Of a DNA stretch of 64,000 bases, positions 54,690 through 64,000 are shown piece after piece. The DNA comes from Istiophorus platypterus (taxonomy: Eukaryota; Chordata; Actinopteri; Istiophoriformes; Istiophoridae): assembly GCA_016859345.1 (NCBI GenBank), contig CM029129.1, positions 17,643,946 through 17,707,945 on the forward strand. Reading direction: 5' to 3'. The notes below the pieces were generated by a model. It saw nothing but the letters and a program-made list of their open reading frames with translations. It ran no database searches and was not told the origin of the DNA. Position 1 is the stretch's first letter. Each line of letters starts with the position of its first letter. Both the position numbers and the translations under genes were made by a program.

Positions 54690-55961
54690 CATTTTTAATA
54701 TGACTTTTATTGAAATCCTCAGAATATATGGAATTCAAGCACCACTATAAAACATTGCTCTTTTATCAGTATTTCAGTAAAAAAAGAAAATTAAATTAAA
54801 CACAAATTTGCTTTTAAAAGAGATGCAGATAGATCAGTGAAATGTTTCTTGTATGCACAAAAAACATATCCTGCTGATGTGGAAACACAAATCCTACAAC
54901 AGCGGTAGTCATGTTCCCTCAGGGCGTCACACACACACACACAAACGCACAAACACACACACACACGCACACGCACAAGGTAAAGACATCCTTTGGTTAT
55001 TTTTTTTGACTTACAGAGGACTACCCAGGCTGTGGCCAAAAATCTCAAATGATAGCAAAAGATGTTTGAAATTAAGACACACAAATCTATTTGAAATACA
55101 GACACATAGCATAATAATAATATTGCATTAAAATACACTAAAAGCATGCTTTTGTCAAAGAAATGTGAAAGAAACACACACACATATGGTGACATAGATA
55201 GTCAGACCTTGTGTGTCAACTGAAACCCTCTCTGCATCCTAAAACAGTGAAGCTGTGAGGAAGATAAAGTTGTTACCTGAGGCCATATCATGGATCCATC
55301 TTTAGTCTCAGCAGAAACTCTCCTAAGCAAATATTACATGCAAAACACACACACACATGCACAGATGCAGCCTTGCACGCAAACACTCACACTCTGAACA
55401 ATCACACAAGCAAATCCATGTAAAATGAGACCTGGCTCTTCCTCATCATTGTCAGTGAAGTGACACACAGTGTTTTACCTGGGAGTTTCAGTGAAACATG
55501 ACTCCAGCTGGGTAATGATAGAGCCACACACACAAGTAGAAGGTAGTTTACAGATTCACATACTGCCACAGAAGATTTAGTATAAATACAACACGTGCTC
55601 TCTGGGTCAAAGTTTGATATTTCCATAGAATAAAGTTAGGATTTACAGGAAAGCAAGCTCTCGTGTTGAAAATGCTGAAAATGAGAGACGCTTTAAGAAG
55701 ACACACCTGCTGGATTTTAGCAGAGCAAAGGCATTGAAATGATGTAAATGTCAACGAAAGCAAAGCAGAAAGATCAATATTTGTACATACATCTTCATCT
55801 CGGAGTCTTTTTGTGGGATTCACCCTGTGGTTTAAGACAGCAAAAAACATCACACACACACACATACACACACTGGCACACACATTCTAAAACACTTGTG
55901 CAACAAACATTTTCACTGTGTCCTACTCTCCGCATCAATGCGCCAGACACTTCAGGGCCCT
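54690..55961 (-). other. 3' UTR of the claudin-3-like gene
   Basis: A minus-strand AATAAA (plus TTTATT at 54706-54711) lies 1.25 kb beyond the stop codon. The interval has no other gene and contains CA tracts at 54928-54977, 55346-55356 and 55850-55872. Extent is inferred. Confidence 0.5.
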
Positions 55962-56609
55962 TCAAACATAGTCTTTGCGGTCGTACCCTCCTGCACTGGT
56001 GCTGCGTGGGGCGGTGTACGCCATCCGCGGCGGCTTATACTTCTCCTCACTTGGCGGGCAGCTGCTGCACAGCATTGCCCCCCCAATCAGAAGCAGGGCA
56101 GACGCTCCCCAGCCGATATAGAGGGATGCCCCTAACTCCCTCCTCTGTGCGTTGGTCAGGAGAGGGTTGTAGAAATCCTTGATGATGACACTGGCGGTCC
56201 AGGAGACAGGGATGAGGACCAAAAGGCCAGCGAGGATGAAGAAGATTCCAGAGATGATCATCACTTTGGCCTTCGATGGCTCGTCTTCGATGCAGTTTGT
56301 GCACTTGGCGCCTACGATGGAGATCATGACCCCTAGTACCCCAAGTATGATGGCGATGATCATCATCGCTCTGGATGCCTGCAGCTCCTGAGGCAAGGCC
56401 AGCAACGAGTCGTAGACCTTGCACTGCATCTGGCCCGTGCTCTGGGTGACGCAGTTCATCCACAAACCCTCCCAGATGGTCTGGGCGGTGATGATGTTCG
56501 CTCCGATGAAGGCCGTCACCCTCCACATCGGCAGGGCACATGTCACTATTGCAATGATAAATCCAAGGACTCCAAGGGCAATGCCCACAATCTCCATGCC
56601 CATCGACAT
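55962..56609 (-). CDS. Claudin, claudin-3 type
   Basis: An intronless ORF of 215 residues starting MSMGMEIVGIALGVLG. It has four membrane segments (about 7-27, 80-100, 116-138 and 158-180) and the first-loop signature W29...GLW(48-50)...C53...C63. The second loop reads IIKDFYNPLLTNAQRREL. The C-terminus YTAPRSTSAGGYDRKDYV closely follows human claudin-3 and ends in the -YV PDZ ligand that binds ZO proteins. It is a tight-junction barrier protein of epithelia. The frame is open 22 codons further upstream to an ATG at 56675, but MSMG matches the family start. A TATA box lies at the expected distance. Fish have many claudin-3/-4-like duplicates, so a precise symbol is not given. Confidence 0.93.
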   Translation of the reverse strand: MSMGMEIVGIALGVLGFIIAIVTCALPMWRVTAFIGANIITAQTIWEGLWMNCVTQSTGQMQCKVYDSLLALPQELQASRAMMIIAIILGVLGVMISIVGAKCTNCIEDEPSKAKVMIISGIFFILAGLLVLIPVSWTASVIIKDFYNPLLTNAQRRELGASLYIGWGASALLLIGGAMLCSSCPPSEEKYKPPRMAYTAPRSTSAGGYDRKDYV

Positions 56610-56790
56610 GTTGGCCCTTTGTCTGATGACAGAACAAAATTTAAAAAGTGAGTCCACAAATTTTCTGGTAAACAAAACCCGTCAGATTGCAGCAAAGAGG
56701 CTCCTGCTCTGTTGCTCAGGTGTCCGTGAAAAGTGTGAGCACCTGTAAGAGGGTGTGATGTAGAGATGCTGCCACAGAAACAAGAGATCC

Positions 56791-56796
56791 TTTATA
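56791..56796 (-). promoter_or_regulatory. TATA box of the claudin-3-like gene
   Basis: The minus strand reads GAGGTATAAAGGATC. It predicts a start site near 56762, about 150 bases upstream of the ATG. No other gene starts here. Confidence 0.6.
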
Positions 56797-56852
56797 CCTC
56801 AGGGGAGTGAGGAGGAGTCCCATGGTGATTATGTCAGTGCAAGGCTGCCCTT

Positions 56853-56854
<2 letters not shown>

Positions 56855-56916
<62 letters not shown>
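56855..56916. repeat. (CA)31 microsatellite in the claudin promoter
   Basis: 62 bases of pure CA on the plus strand, beginning about 60 bases upstream of the claudin TATA box. It can form Z-DNA. Confidence 0.95.
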
Positions 56917-56921
<5 letters not shown>

Positions 56922-57009
56922 AAAGAACAAAAGAAAAAAAACAACTATGCACATACAGTGGAGGAGGGGAGCTGAAAACAGGGCGTATGAGGAAAGATGT
57001 GGAGGGAGG

Positions 57010-57250
57010 GTGTGTGCGTGCGTGTGTGTGTGTGTGTTTGTGTGTGTGTGCCTGTGTGTATGTCTGTTTGTGTGTGTGTGTGTATGTGCGTTTGTCCGTG
57101 TGTGTGTGCCTGTGTTCATATCTGTTTGTGTGTTTGTGTGTGTGTGTTTGTCTGTGTATGTGTGCCTGTGTGTATATCTGTTTGTGTGTTTGTATGTGTG
57201 TGTGTGTGTGTATGGTTGTGTGTGTGTTTGTGTTTGTGTATGTGTGTACG
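57010..57250. repeat. GT-rich variant-repeat tract
   Basis: About 240 bases of TGTGTGTGTGCCTGTGTGTA-like units (GT with CTGT, TTGT and ATCTGT variants at intervals), arranged as a loose higher-order repeat. Its orientation is opposite to the CA tract at 56855-56916, and it ends at a run of nine G (57253-57261). Confidence 0.9.
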
Positions 57251-57570
57251 TTGGGGGGGGGGTGGTAACATGGCTGTTTCTTGACCCCAAGGAAAAACCA
57301 ACACTTCAAAAAAAACAAGTCACCAGTTTTCTCCCTGGAAATTTGTTCTGTCAGATGTGGCTGCTTAAACTGTGGCCATCACAGGAGGTCTGAGCAGGTA
57401 AATCACTGATCCTCTCAGTGTAAAGGGAGGGAGAAGTTCTCCTCTGCATAAAGTAATTGAAAAATAAGAACGACTGCAGACACACAGCAGTTAAACACAA
57501 AGTTAAAGAAAAAGCTCCAGCCTCTGGCTACTAAGTAAACTTTGCCGTAATTGAGCCTGGAGACATTAAC

Positions 57571-57603
57571 ACACACATACACACACAAACACACACACAC
57601 AAT

Positions 57604-57632
<29 letters not shown>
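57571..57632. repeat. (CA)n microsatellite
   Basis: CA units with scattered T and A interruptions over about 60 bases. Confidence 0.9.
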
Positions 57633-57634
<2 letters not shown>

Positions 57635-59240
57635 GGGCAAGCACACACTAAGACCCTCTGATGCTATTAATCTTTGGTTACTTCCTGGTTCCAGTTGTGT
57701 GGGTCTCTGAAACGGTCGGGATTCAGTCTTAGGATAACAATCCCAAAACTAGGCTAGAAACCGGAATAACTGCACCCAGAGTAAATATGAGCAGAGAGAA
57801 AACATTATCAGCCGGTTCTCAGACACCTTTAGCATACAGACAGTGTGATCTTCTCAGTATCGGTTGAACTTTTTTGACCCAGCAGTTCCTGGTTTATTAT
57901 CCCATATAAAGGATTAGAGGACATGGATAAATGAATAATTCTGCATTAATTTTACTGTTGTTGCAGCATTATTTGAATCCCCAGTGAAGATTAATTTAAA
58001 AAAAAATCGGTTTTGTCTTTTCTGTTCAGAAAAAAAAGTTAAAATAAAATGCCAAGATAATTGTTTTTAAAAAAGATTTTAAAAATATTAGTTTTTAGGA
58101 AAGTGTACCTATTATGATATATTGTCAGGAATTACATTTTTTCCTTAACACTTTAGATAGCAGGAAGTCAAAAGTCAGTCTAATTCTGTACTAACTGTAG
58201 TAAAAAATAACTTGAAAAATAAAGCTCAATATCAATCACAGTAAATATTATTTTATCCATTTCCATATTATTGGCAACTTCACTATTGTAATTGCAACTG
58301 CACAAGGTATACTGTGTGTTCAATTGTACATTTGCCAGTAAACAAATTTCACTTCTTTGCATCTGCCATGCAACCACTAAGACTCTCTATGTTGTGCAGC
58401 TATAAATATAGATTAAAAGACAGGCTCACATTTTTTGCCAAGGGCCCATATGAGCACTGAAGCAGGTTTTGCTTGCTGTATTTATTCTTCCTGTTTATAC
58501 AGATCCTTAAAAGATCTCCTCCCAATGTGCTTGTATTGGAGTGGTAAAGTGTTTAAACCCACAGTCTTCTTTTACTGCAAAAATATATTCAAGTTTTCTT
58601 TGAAACTATTTTGATTCTTCAGCCGTGGAAGTTACAGAAATGAAGAAGTTACTGTCTTTTTGGTACTGAAATACACCTAATTGCTTCTAATTCCCTTTTT
58701 AGAAATATAATTCACTTCCAAACCTAAATCTCAAAGTATCAAATGTTTTAAAAATTTGAAGGGGCTGCTCAGGACTCAGGACAGTGCCACCTATGAGTTT
58801 TAATAACAGGCCAATTCAATGTTGTAGTCATAAATACAAACACATTGTAAACATTTCCTCCCAAAGCCCTAAATAGTTCTCACAAAGTAGAAAATAACAT
58901 CAAAACGCTTTAACAAACCCCAGGCCCGAGCAGCTGGGAGCTTTGTTTGTCGTCCCATCATGGGTATGTGTTTATGTAACAACATCAATTGATGTATGTA
59001 TACCATGACAACAGCCATAGCCTGCAGGGAACCTGGATCAGACCCCTGTGTTGACCACCTGGGTTTTTTCACCAAAATAAGTGTAACATTAACCAAAAAG
59101 ATGTTCTTGCTAATTCGGCATAAATATACTTTTTATATTTTTATCCATGGAAGTGCTAACACTTTATTGAACCTAAAGGGGCCACAAGCTACCAAGCAGT
59201 ATAGGAAAAGTAATTAAAATGACCCCAATAATAATAAAAA

Positions 59241-59340
59241 CTATTATTATTATCATCATCATCATCATCATCATTATTATCATTAATATTCTGCTTCTTC
59301 TTCTTCTTCTTCTTCTTTTTCTTCTTCTTATTATTATATT
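59241..59340. repeat. Compound trinucleotide repeat (ATT/ATC/CTT)
   Basis: TATTATTAT, then a run of ATC units, then ATTATTATC, then a run of CTT units, then TTATTATTA. Confidence 0.9.
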
Positions 59341-59481
59341 AAAAAGTCATTCGGTATAATCAGGTCATTTACTTTTGTAATTCTAAGTGTATTTTGATGC
59401 TAAAACTTTTGGTTTTTGCTTGTTGTTCAGCAATAGGAGCAGAATAAGGTCATGTAAAGAATTAACAGGCTGCTTAACCTG

Positions 59482-59501
59482 AGGTCACCCTCCTGAGGTC
59501 A
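59482..59501 (+). promoter_or_regulatory. Direct repeat of AGGTCA with 8-bp spacing (DR8)
   Basis: AGGTCA at 59482-59487 and at 59496-59501, inside a 14-bp tandem duplication of CTGAGGTCACCCTC. Nuclear-receptor half-sites in this geometry are possible binding sites. Motif only. Confidence 0.3.
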
Positions 59502-59959
59502 CCCTCCAAAACCCAGAGGGAAAATTTGACTATTCAAAAGAGGAAAATGCTGGTATCTGTGTTTCAGAGACTAAGGCTCCCAACAGAATGGACTTCTCTT
59601 CCTTCCCATTACATCAGATTTATGTACAGCATGATCAACTTTTCCCCATGTTGTCATTATAAAATTATTTTAAAGTTTAAAAAAAACCCAAAGAGGGTTA
59701 TAACAAATACACATATGAAATTGTGTTGATTTCGGTTGTCCAACAATGTGTTCATGTTGTCTCAGAGTTATTCATTTCCAGTTATGATGACTGTGTTAAT
59801 TTGAATTTCCTGTTTTTTTTTATTTTTTGTTTTTTTTTTAAAGCATATGGAACCAAAACCTTTTCACTATTTACCATATGGGCCTTGCCTCACATTTCAA
59901 CCCTCAGCAATCATCTTAATCATTGTTAAGTCCAACCAGGATGAGTTCGGCTCACATAA

Positions 59960-60956
59960 TGATTCTCAGTAAAAATCTTTATTACATTTCTTTTATTATC
60001 CAAGTCATTTCAATCATTCCAGTAGATCTAAAACATTCATAAAGAATTCACAAATAAACACGCCTAAAACATTTTAATAAAAGCCAAACACATTGCATGT
60101 ATATACAACAAAAGACATGTCAAATATGAATTATAACCTTTGTAAAAAATGTCTAAACACAGCAACATAAATGGTTTGAAATGAGATGAAGCAAATGAAA
60201 TTACTCCCATATCACTCTACCCAAGTGTTGATTTTAACTTCACTCAGTCTTTTTACAGTTTACTCCGCCATTTTGACCTTGCGTTGGAGCCCACAGTGAG
60301 CTCCATTTCGCTCAACTGTATAATGTGTCACATCTGTGACTCCGCCTATGTCTGCATTTTGCATGAATATCAAGAGTGAACTACCATTACCCCAGAAAAA
60401 AATCCATCTAAATCCATATACAGTTACAAGTGTACTTATTTGCTTTACAATAGCTCACATGGCTGGATACTTAATATGTACAGACCAATCAGCACAATGA
60501 GGGATATTCAAAATGGAGCCTAATGTTATGAGCACAAATAAATATATAAAATATTAGTTTTACACTGGAATACAGAACTCTGAAAATAAACCACATTTTC
60601 AAAAATCTTTTATCGTTTTTTTTGCCTTTCATGAAATTTGATGATTTCCCTCTGCTTGCTTTAGACCAGTGGCAATATGTAAACATTATTATCAAACAAC
60701 TGTGGAGAGTTTTCCATTCCATTCAGAAGTATCAAAAAAATATCTACAGACATTTATGATCCTAAATATACACAAAAACCCAAAACATCTACTTTGGCAC
60801 TTTTCACCCTTTTCCGGTGAAGAGATTGTTCCAGTTAAACCAATGTAATTATCAATTAGCTACATTTTTAAACACGTATCCCGAAAAATGTTCAAAAAAG
60901 CAGGACACATTTTAGAATAATAAAATAATAACCCCTCCTTTGTCCGTCCTTGTCCC
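59960..60956 (-). other. 3' UTR of the second claudin
   Basis: A minus-strand AATAAA (plus TTTATT at 59978-59983) lies about 975 bases beyond the stop. No other gene lies between. Confidence 0.5.
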
Positions 60957-61628
60957 TCACACATAGTCCTTCCTGGTGTAGGAGCTTTGAGCCACTGACC
61001 TCGGTGCAGCGGAGTACGCTATACGGCTCTGGGGTTGCACATTGTACCTCGCTGGTTTCTCTTCCTTTGGAGGACAACTGCAGCAGAGAATGGAGCCTCC
61101 GATCAGCAGCAGGGAGGCGGCGGCCCAGCCCAGATACAGCGCTGCCCCGATCTCCATCTTCTGCCCAGAGAGGACGATTGGACTGTAGAACTCAACTACG
61201 ATGGTGTGTGCTGACCAGGATACGGGAACCAGATAGGCAAGAGCCGCTGTGATGAACGCCCCCCCAGAAGCAGCCATGACCCTGGCTTTGACGGCCTCGT
61301 CCTCGATGCAGTTGGTGCACTTTGCTCCCACCACGGAGATGAGAAGGGCCACCAAACCCAGGAGGATGGAGACGACGGTGAGAGCCCGGGCGGCCTGCAG
61401 GTCCTGGGGTAAGGCCAGCATGGAGTCATAGACCTTACACTGCATCTGCCCCGTGCTCTGGAACACGCAGTTCATCCACAGGCCATCCCAGTACTTCTGA
61501 GCTGTGACGATGTTTGCGCCGATGAAGGCAGAGACCCTCCACATTGGCAGGGCACAGCTGATCACACTCACCACCCAGCCGAGCACTGACAGAACGATGC
61601 CCACCAACTCAAGTCCAAAAGATGGCAT
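60957..61628 (-). CDS. Claudin, claudin-3/-4 type (second copy)
   Basis: An intronless ORF of 223 residues starting MPSFGLELVGIVLSVLG. It has four membrane segments with the same spacing as its neighbour and the signature W30...GLW(49-51)...C54...C64. The second loop reads IVVEFYSPIVLSGQKMEIGA, and the tail YSAAPRSVAQSSYTRKDYV ends in a PDZ ligand. Compared with the gene at 55962-56609, the first loop and membrane segments are highly similar, while the second loop (SPIVLSG instead of NPLLTNA) and the tail differ. It is therefore an older tandem paralogue, not a recent copy. Same strand and intronless, about 4.3 kb upstream of its neighbour. In human the equivalent tandem pair is CLDN3/CLDN4. 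One-to-one orthology is not claimed. Confidence 0.93.
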   Translation of the reverse strand: MPSFGLELVGIVLSVLGWVVSVISCALPMWRVSAFIGANIVTAQKYWDGLWMNCVFQSTGQMQCKVYDSMLALPQDLQAARALTVVSILLGLVALLISVVGAKCTNCIEDEAVKARVMAASGGAFITAALAYLVPVSWSAHTIVVEFYSPIVLSGQKMEIGAALYLGWAAASLLLIGGSILCCSCPPKEEKPARYNVQPQSRIAYSAAPRSVAQSSYTRKDYV

Positions 61629-62271
61629 TGTGAACCCAGACAGATCAGTGGATCAAAAGCTCCTTTATGTGTCCTTTCTCACCACTCAGTTCCTCTATAT
61701 TGAATTTTCTCTTTCTCAAAGTTTTCCTTGCTTCTGTCACCTTTTATTTTTCGTCAAATATCTGGTGGCCCTCTAGATTTTGCTTGTCTTCTTCGACTCT
61801 TCTCTCCACCAGGTGTGCCTTCTCCTCAAGTTGAAGCTACTAGACCTGCTTGTGGATCCAACGATTTGTCGCAGTGTTCTTCCTTTATGAACTGTCTGCG
61901 GCACATATGTGGCTGGTCAGAATATTGTTTTCCCGTTTTATGCCGCTCTAAAGGAGTCGATGACCCTTACTGTTTTATTACCAGGTAGTCAGGCCCTCCT
62001 AAGACATGACATCACTTGCCAAACCAAGCCAATCAGATGACACCTGGGCCTTGGCCTCATTTACCACCTGGGTGTGTTGGTGCACGTTTGTGTGATTTTT
62101 CAGATGAGGAGTATTTTTATGGTGTGACCTTTTGCCGATGGTAGCTCTAGGTGTGTCTGTTTTATTGCTGTCAGTAGGTAATGAGTGGCCAGGGTAGAGC
62201 TTGTTATGTGGTTGACAGACAACCACATGAGACTGTATCAAATATACAAACACTTATTCCAATAGACGTGT

Positions 62272-62326
62272 CTGTGTGTGTGTGTTTGTGTGTGTGTGTT
62301 TTTTTTTGTTTGTGTGTGTTTGTATG
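62272..62326. repeat. (GT)n with T-run interruption
   Basis: GT units interrupted by TTTGT and a run of nine T. Confidence 0.85.
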
Positions 62327-62435
62327 CTTGCATAGAGAGGGAGTGTAATTTAAAGAGGAAGAGGAATAGAAAATGAGGAATTCAGCACAGAGTAAATTCT
62401 AGCAAGATATCTCTATCTATTTTCTGCTTTTTTTT

Positions 62436-62541
62436 GTTTAGTTTAGTTTAGTTTAGTTAAGTTTAGTTAAGTTTAGTTAAGTTTAGTTTGGTTTAGTTTA
62501 GTTTAATTTGGTTTAGTTTAGTTTAATTTGGTTTAGTTTAG
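62436..62541. repeat. (GTTTA)n pentanucleotide repeat with higher-order units
   Basis: About 20 units of GTTTA with GTTAA and GTTTG variants. The last part repeats a 25-base block (GTTTAGTTTAGTTTAATTTG plus one more unit), showing secondary duplication. Confidence 0.9.
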
Positions 62542-64000
62542 TGGATGTTTCAGTTTTTATTGCAGTACCACGTACCATCTCCACTGGGTCACTCAGTCTA
62601 TAGGTAATCATACAGTAAAATCTGAGTTAATGACAAACTAGAAATGCCAAGAATAGATATTCATAGATACACTGCTTCTTTGAACCAACTGTTCTTTTTT
62701 AGCTTTGAAATATCGTTTGTTTTCATTTTTGGGATCATTTATAATTCAAAGTACAGAATACATGAGCTTTTCATCAACAACAGTGTGAATATTACATAGA
62801 AACTGAACTGAAACATGAAATTTCTATGAGAAAATAGACCCAATGTTGGTCTCTGTCCTTCGGTATCTTCTGACTTTCCTACCATGTCTGTAGCACACAG
62901 CTCCACGCCCATTCATACCTACTGAAGAAAAATAAGGCTAAGTCATTTCCAGAGAAAGGAGGGTAATTTTTTATTTCAGCAAACATTATTCAAACAGCAA
63001 TAAAAACTGTATTTGTTGGGGACTGTTTTCAGCTATGGATTATTATACATTTTTTGTGCTATTGAGTATTTATGGCAGCACAATCGTGTATGTGGGATTG
63101 ACTGAAAATAAACTACAGTGCCAATGTTCATTGTAATGAAGGAACATGTCACTAAGTACAACAGTGTGTCTTATTCTAATTTAAAAAAAAAATAGATATT
63201 TGACACAAAAGAGGTCTGGGACACAGAGAAATAATTTATGTCAGGCTTTGGATATACCCACAAAACTCAGTAGTGGGATCAGTTGTTGGAACAATATAGA
63301 ATATTACCAGACTTATCCTTTTTAAACATCTTAACATGGGGTTGTCTTTGATTAGCCAGTTTCCACAGGAATAATAAACATAAAACCAGCAAACGAAAAT
63401 CTCGAAAATCAAAGTATATGAAATGTCATGTAGGACCAATTTCTGGCAGTGCAGAATGAACATTATGTTTTGCCCTGAGAGAGACTGAGCCCAGACACAG
63501 TGTTAAATCCTGCCTCACATACCTAACGTCTCCTCTCAAATTCTGAAAATTTGAGATTTTCCTCATATGCTCATGGTTTGCTGTTTAAACCAGGTCTAAT
63601 TAACTCCTTTAGTGAGGGTCCACGTCCACCGCACAGGTGAGTCTAACGAATTTGTCCCAGAGATCCTCGCAGTGCCTACTGCCATTATCACAACCGGACA
63701 TACTTTTATCTTGTATACGTGTATGGATTATCACACTTTGATATTAGTCAAACACTTCTGCTGGAGAATAGCTAACCCAGTAACCGTGATAAGATAAAGC
63801 CCAATGAAAAACAATTCACTGAGATTATCATGTGTAAAGGAAGGAAACAAACAATCTGCCAAAAACTGAAATCATATTTGACCATCAAAATTATCAAAGT
63901 CTTTGTTTGTACGCTTAAACAAGAGATATCTGAGTACAGACAATGCAGTATATTGTCTTCACCAAGCTTCATAAGGTGACAACACAAACATATTGTCTTA

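Larger units (their letters stand above)
46800..54690. other. Gene-poor interval between abhd11 and the claudins
   Basis: About 7.9 kb of AT-rich DNA without a recognised gene. It holds a GC-richer patch at 47640-47840 with overlapping frames on both strands, an unassigned ORF at 51543-51995, a (GT)n tract at 53573 and a (TTTCC)n tract at 54283. Regulatory elements for the claudins could lie here; none can be proved from sequence alone. Confidence 0.5.
57650..59950. other. Intergenic region between the two claudins
   Basis: AT-rich with no conserved ORF. It contains the trinucleotide tract at 59241-59340 and a tandem AGGTCA pair at 59482-59501. Confidence 0.5.
61640..64000. other. Upstream flank of the second claudin
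   Basis: No conserved ORF. The claudin promoter should lie within the first few hundred bases. A TATA-like ATAAAAGG on the minus strand (plus CCTTTTAT at 61740-61747) is the best candidate but is weak. The rest is AT-rich intergenic sequence with the microsatellites at 62270 and 62436. Confidence 0.45.

Noticed and set aside
56047..56637. 196-codon ORF in another frame of the claudin-3-like gene
   Set aside because: Shadow of the real claudin frame; His/Arg-rich and without membrane segments.
56829..57393. Several ORFs made of Thr-His or Cys-Val repeats
   Set aside because: Translations of the CA and GT microsatellites, not genes.
63606..63619. 14-base match to the reverse complement of the phage T3 promoter (CCTTTAGTGAGGGT)
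   Set aside because: Only part of the promoter matches and no vector sequence surrounds it; most likely coincidence.

Overview
The window is nuclear DNA from a ray-finned (teleost) fish. Genes are split by GT-AG introns, codon use is vertebrate-like, and the spaces between exons are AT-rich. They hold long CA, GT, AT and pentanucleotide microsatellites and several interspersed repeats I recognise as common in teleosts. All conserved proteins are vertebrate orthologues. There is no prokaryotic, viral or CRISPR content.

Layout: 1-4.6 kb is gene-poor. Then come five genes on the + strand: mrps17 (5.6-6.8 kb, mitochondrial ribosomal protein S17), nipsnap2 (7.8-14.7 kb), cct6a (19.2-26.4 kb, CCT/TRiC chaperonin zeta subunit, with two copies of an H/ACA snoRNA in its introns), sumf2 (27.6-31.2 kb, ER-resident pseudo-FGE) and a coiled-coil protein resembling the BICD-related cargo adaptors (33.7-38.5 kb). 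After that the - strand carries abhd11 (41.1-46.2 kb), then about 8 kb of gene-poor sequence, then two intronless claudins of the claudin-3/-4 type (56.0-56.6 and 61.0-61.6 kb). The coiled-coil gene and abhd11 are convergent, with polyadenylation signals only about 100 bp apart.

In human, mrps17-nipsnap2-cct6a-sumf2 lie together at 7p11.2 and abhd11-cldn3-cldn4 lie in the Williams-Beuren region at 7q11.23. Here the two blocks are continuous, joined across the coiled-coil gene. PSPH, which sits between NIPSNAP2 and CCT6A in human, was not found.

The genes do not form one pathway. mrps17, nipsnap2 and abhd11 are mitochondrial, cct6a is cytosolic folding, sumf2 is ER, and the claudins are tight-junction proteins. 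The most interesting signals are: (1) the duplicated intronic H/ACA snoRNA, with compensatory stem changes between copies; (2) a non-autonomous hAT element with terminal inverted repeats and 8-bp target duplications filling most of sumf2 intron 6; (3) a strong CTCF-type motif just upstream of abhd11; (4) a GC-rich, CRE-bearing candidate promoter with a minus-strand ORF where PSPH would be; (5) opposed CA and GT tracts immediately upstream of one claudin's TATA box. Splice coordinates were assigned by eye from GT-AG sites, reading phase and remembered orthologue sequences; no alignments were run.
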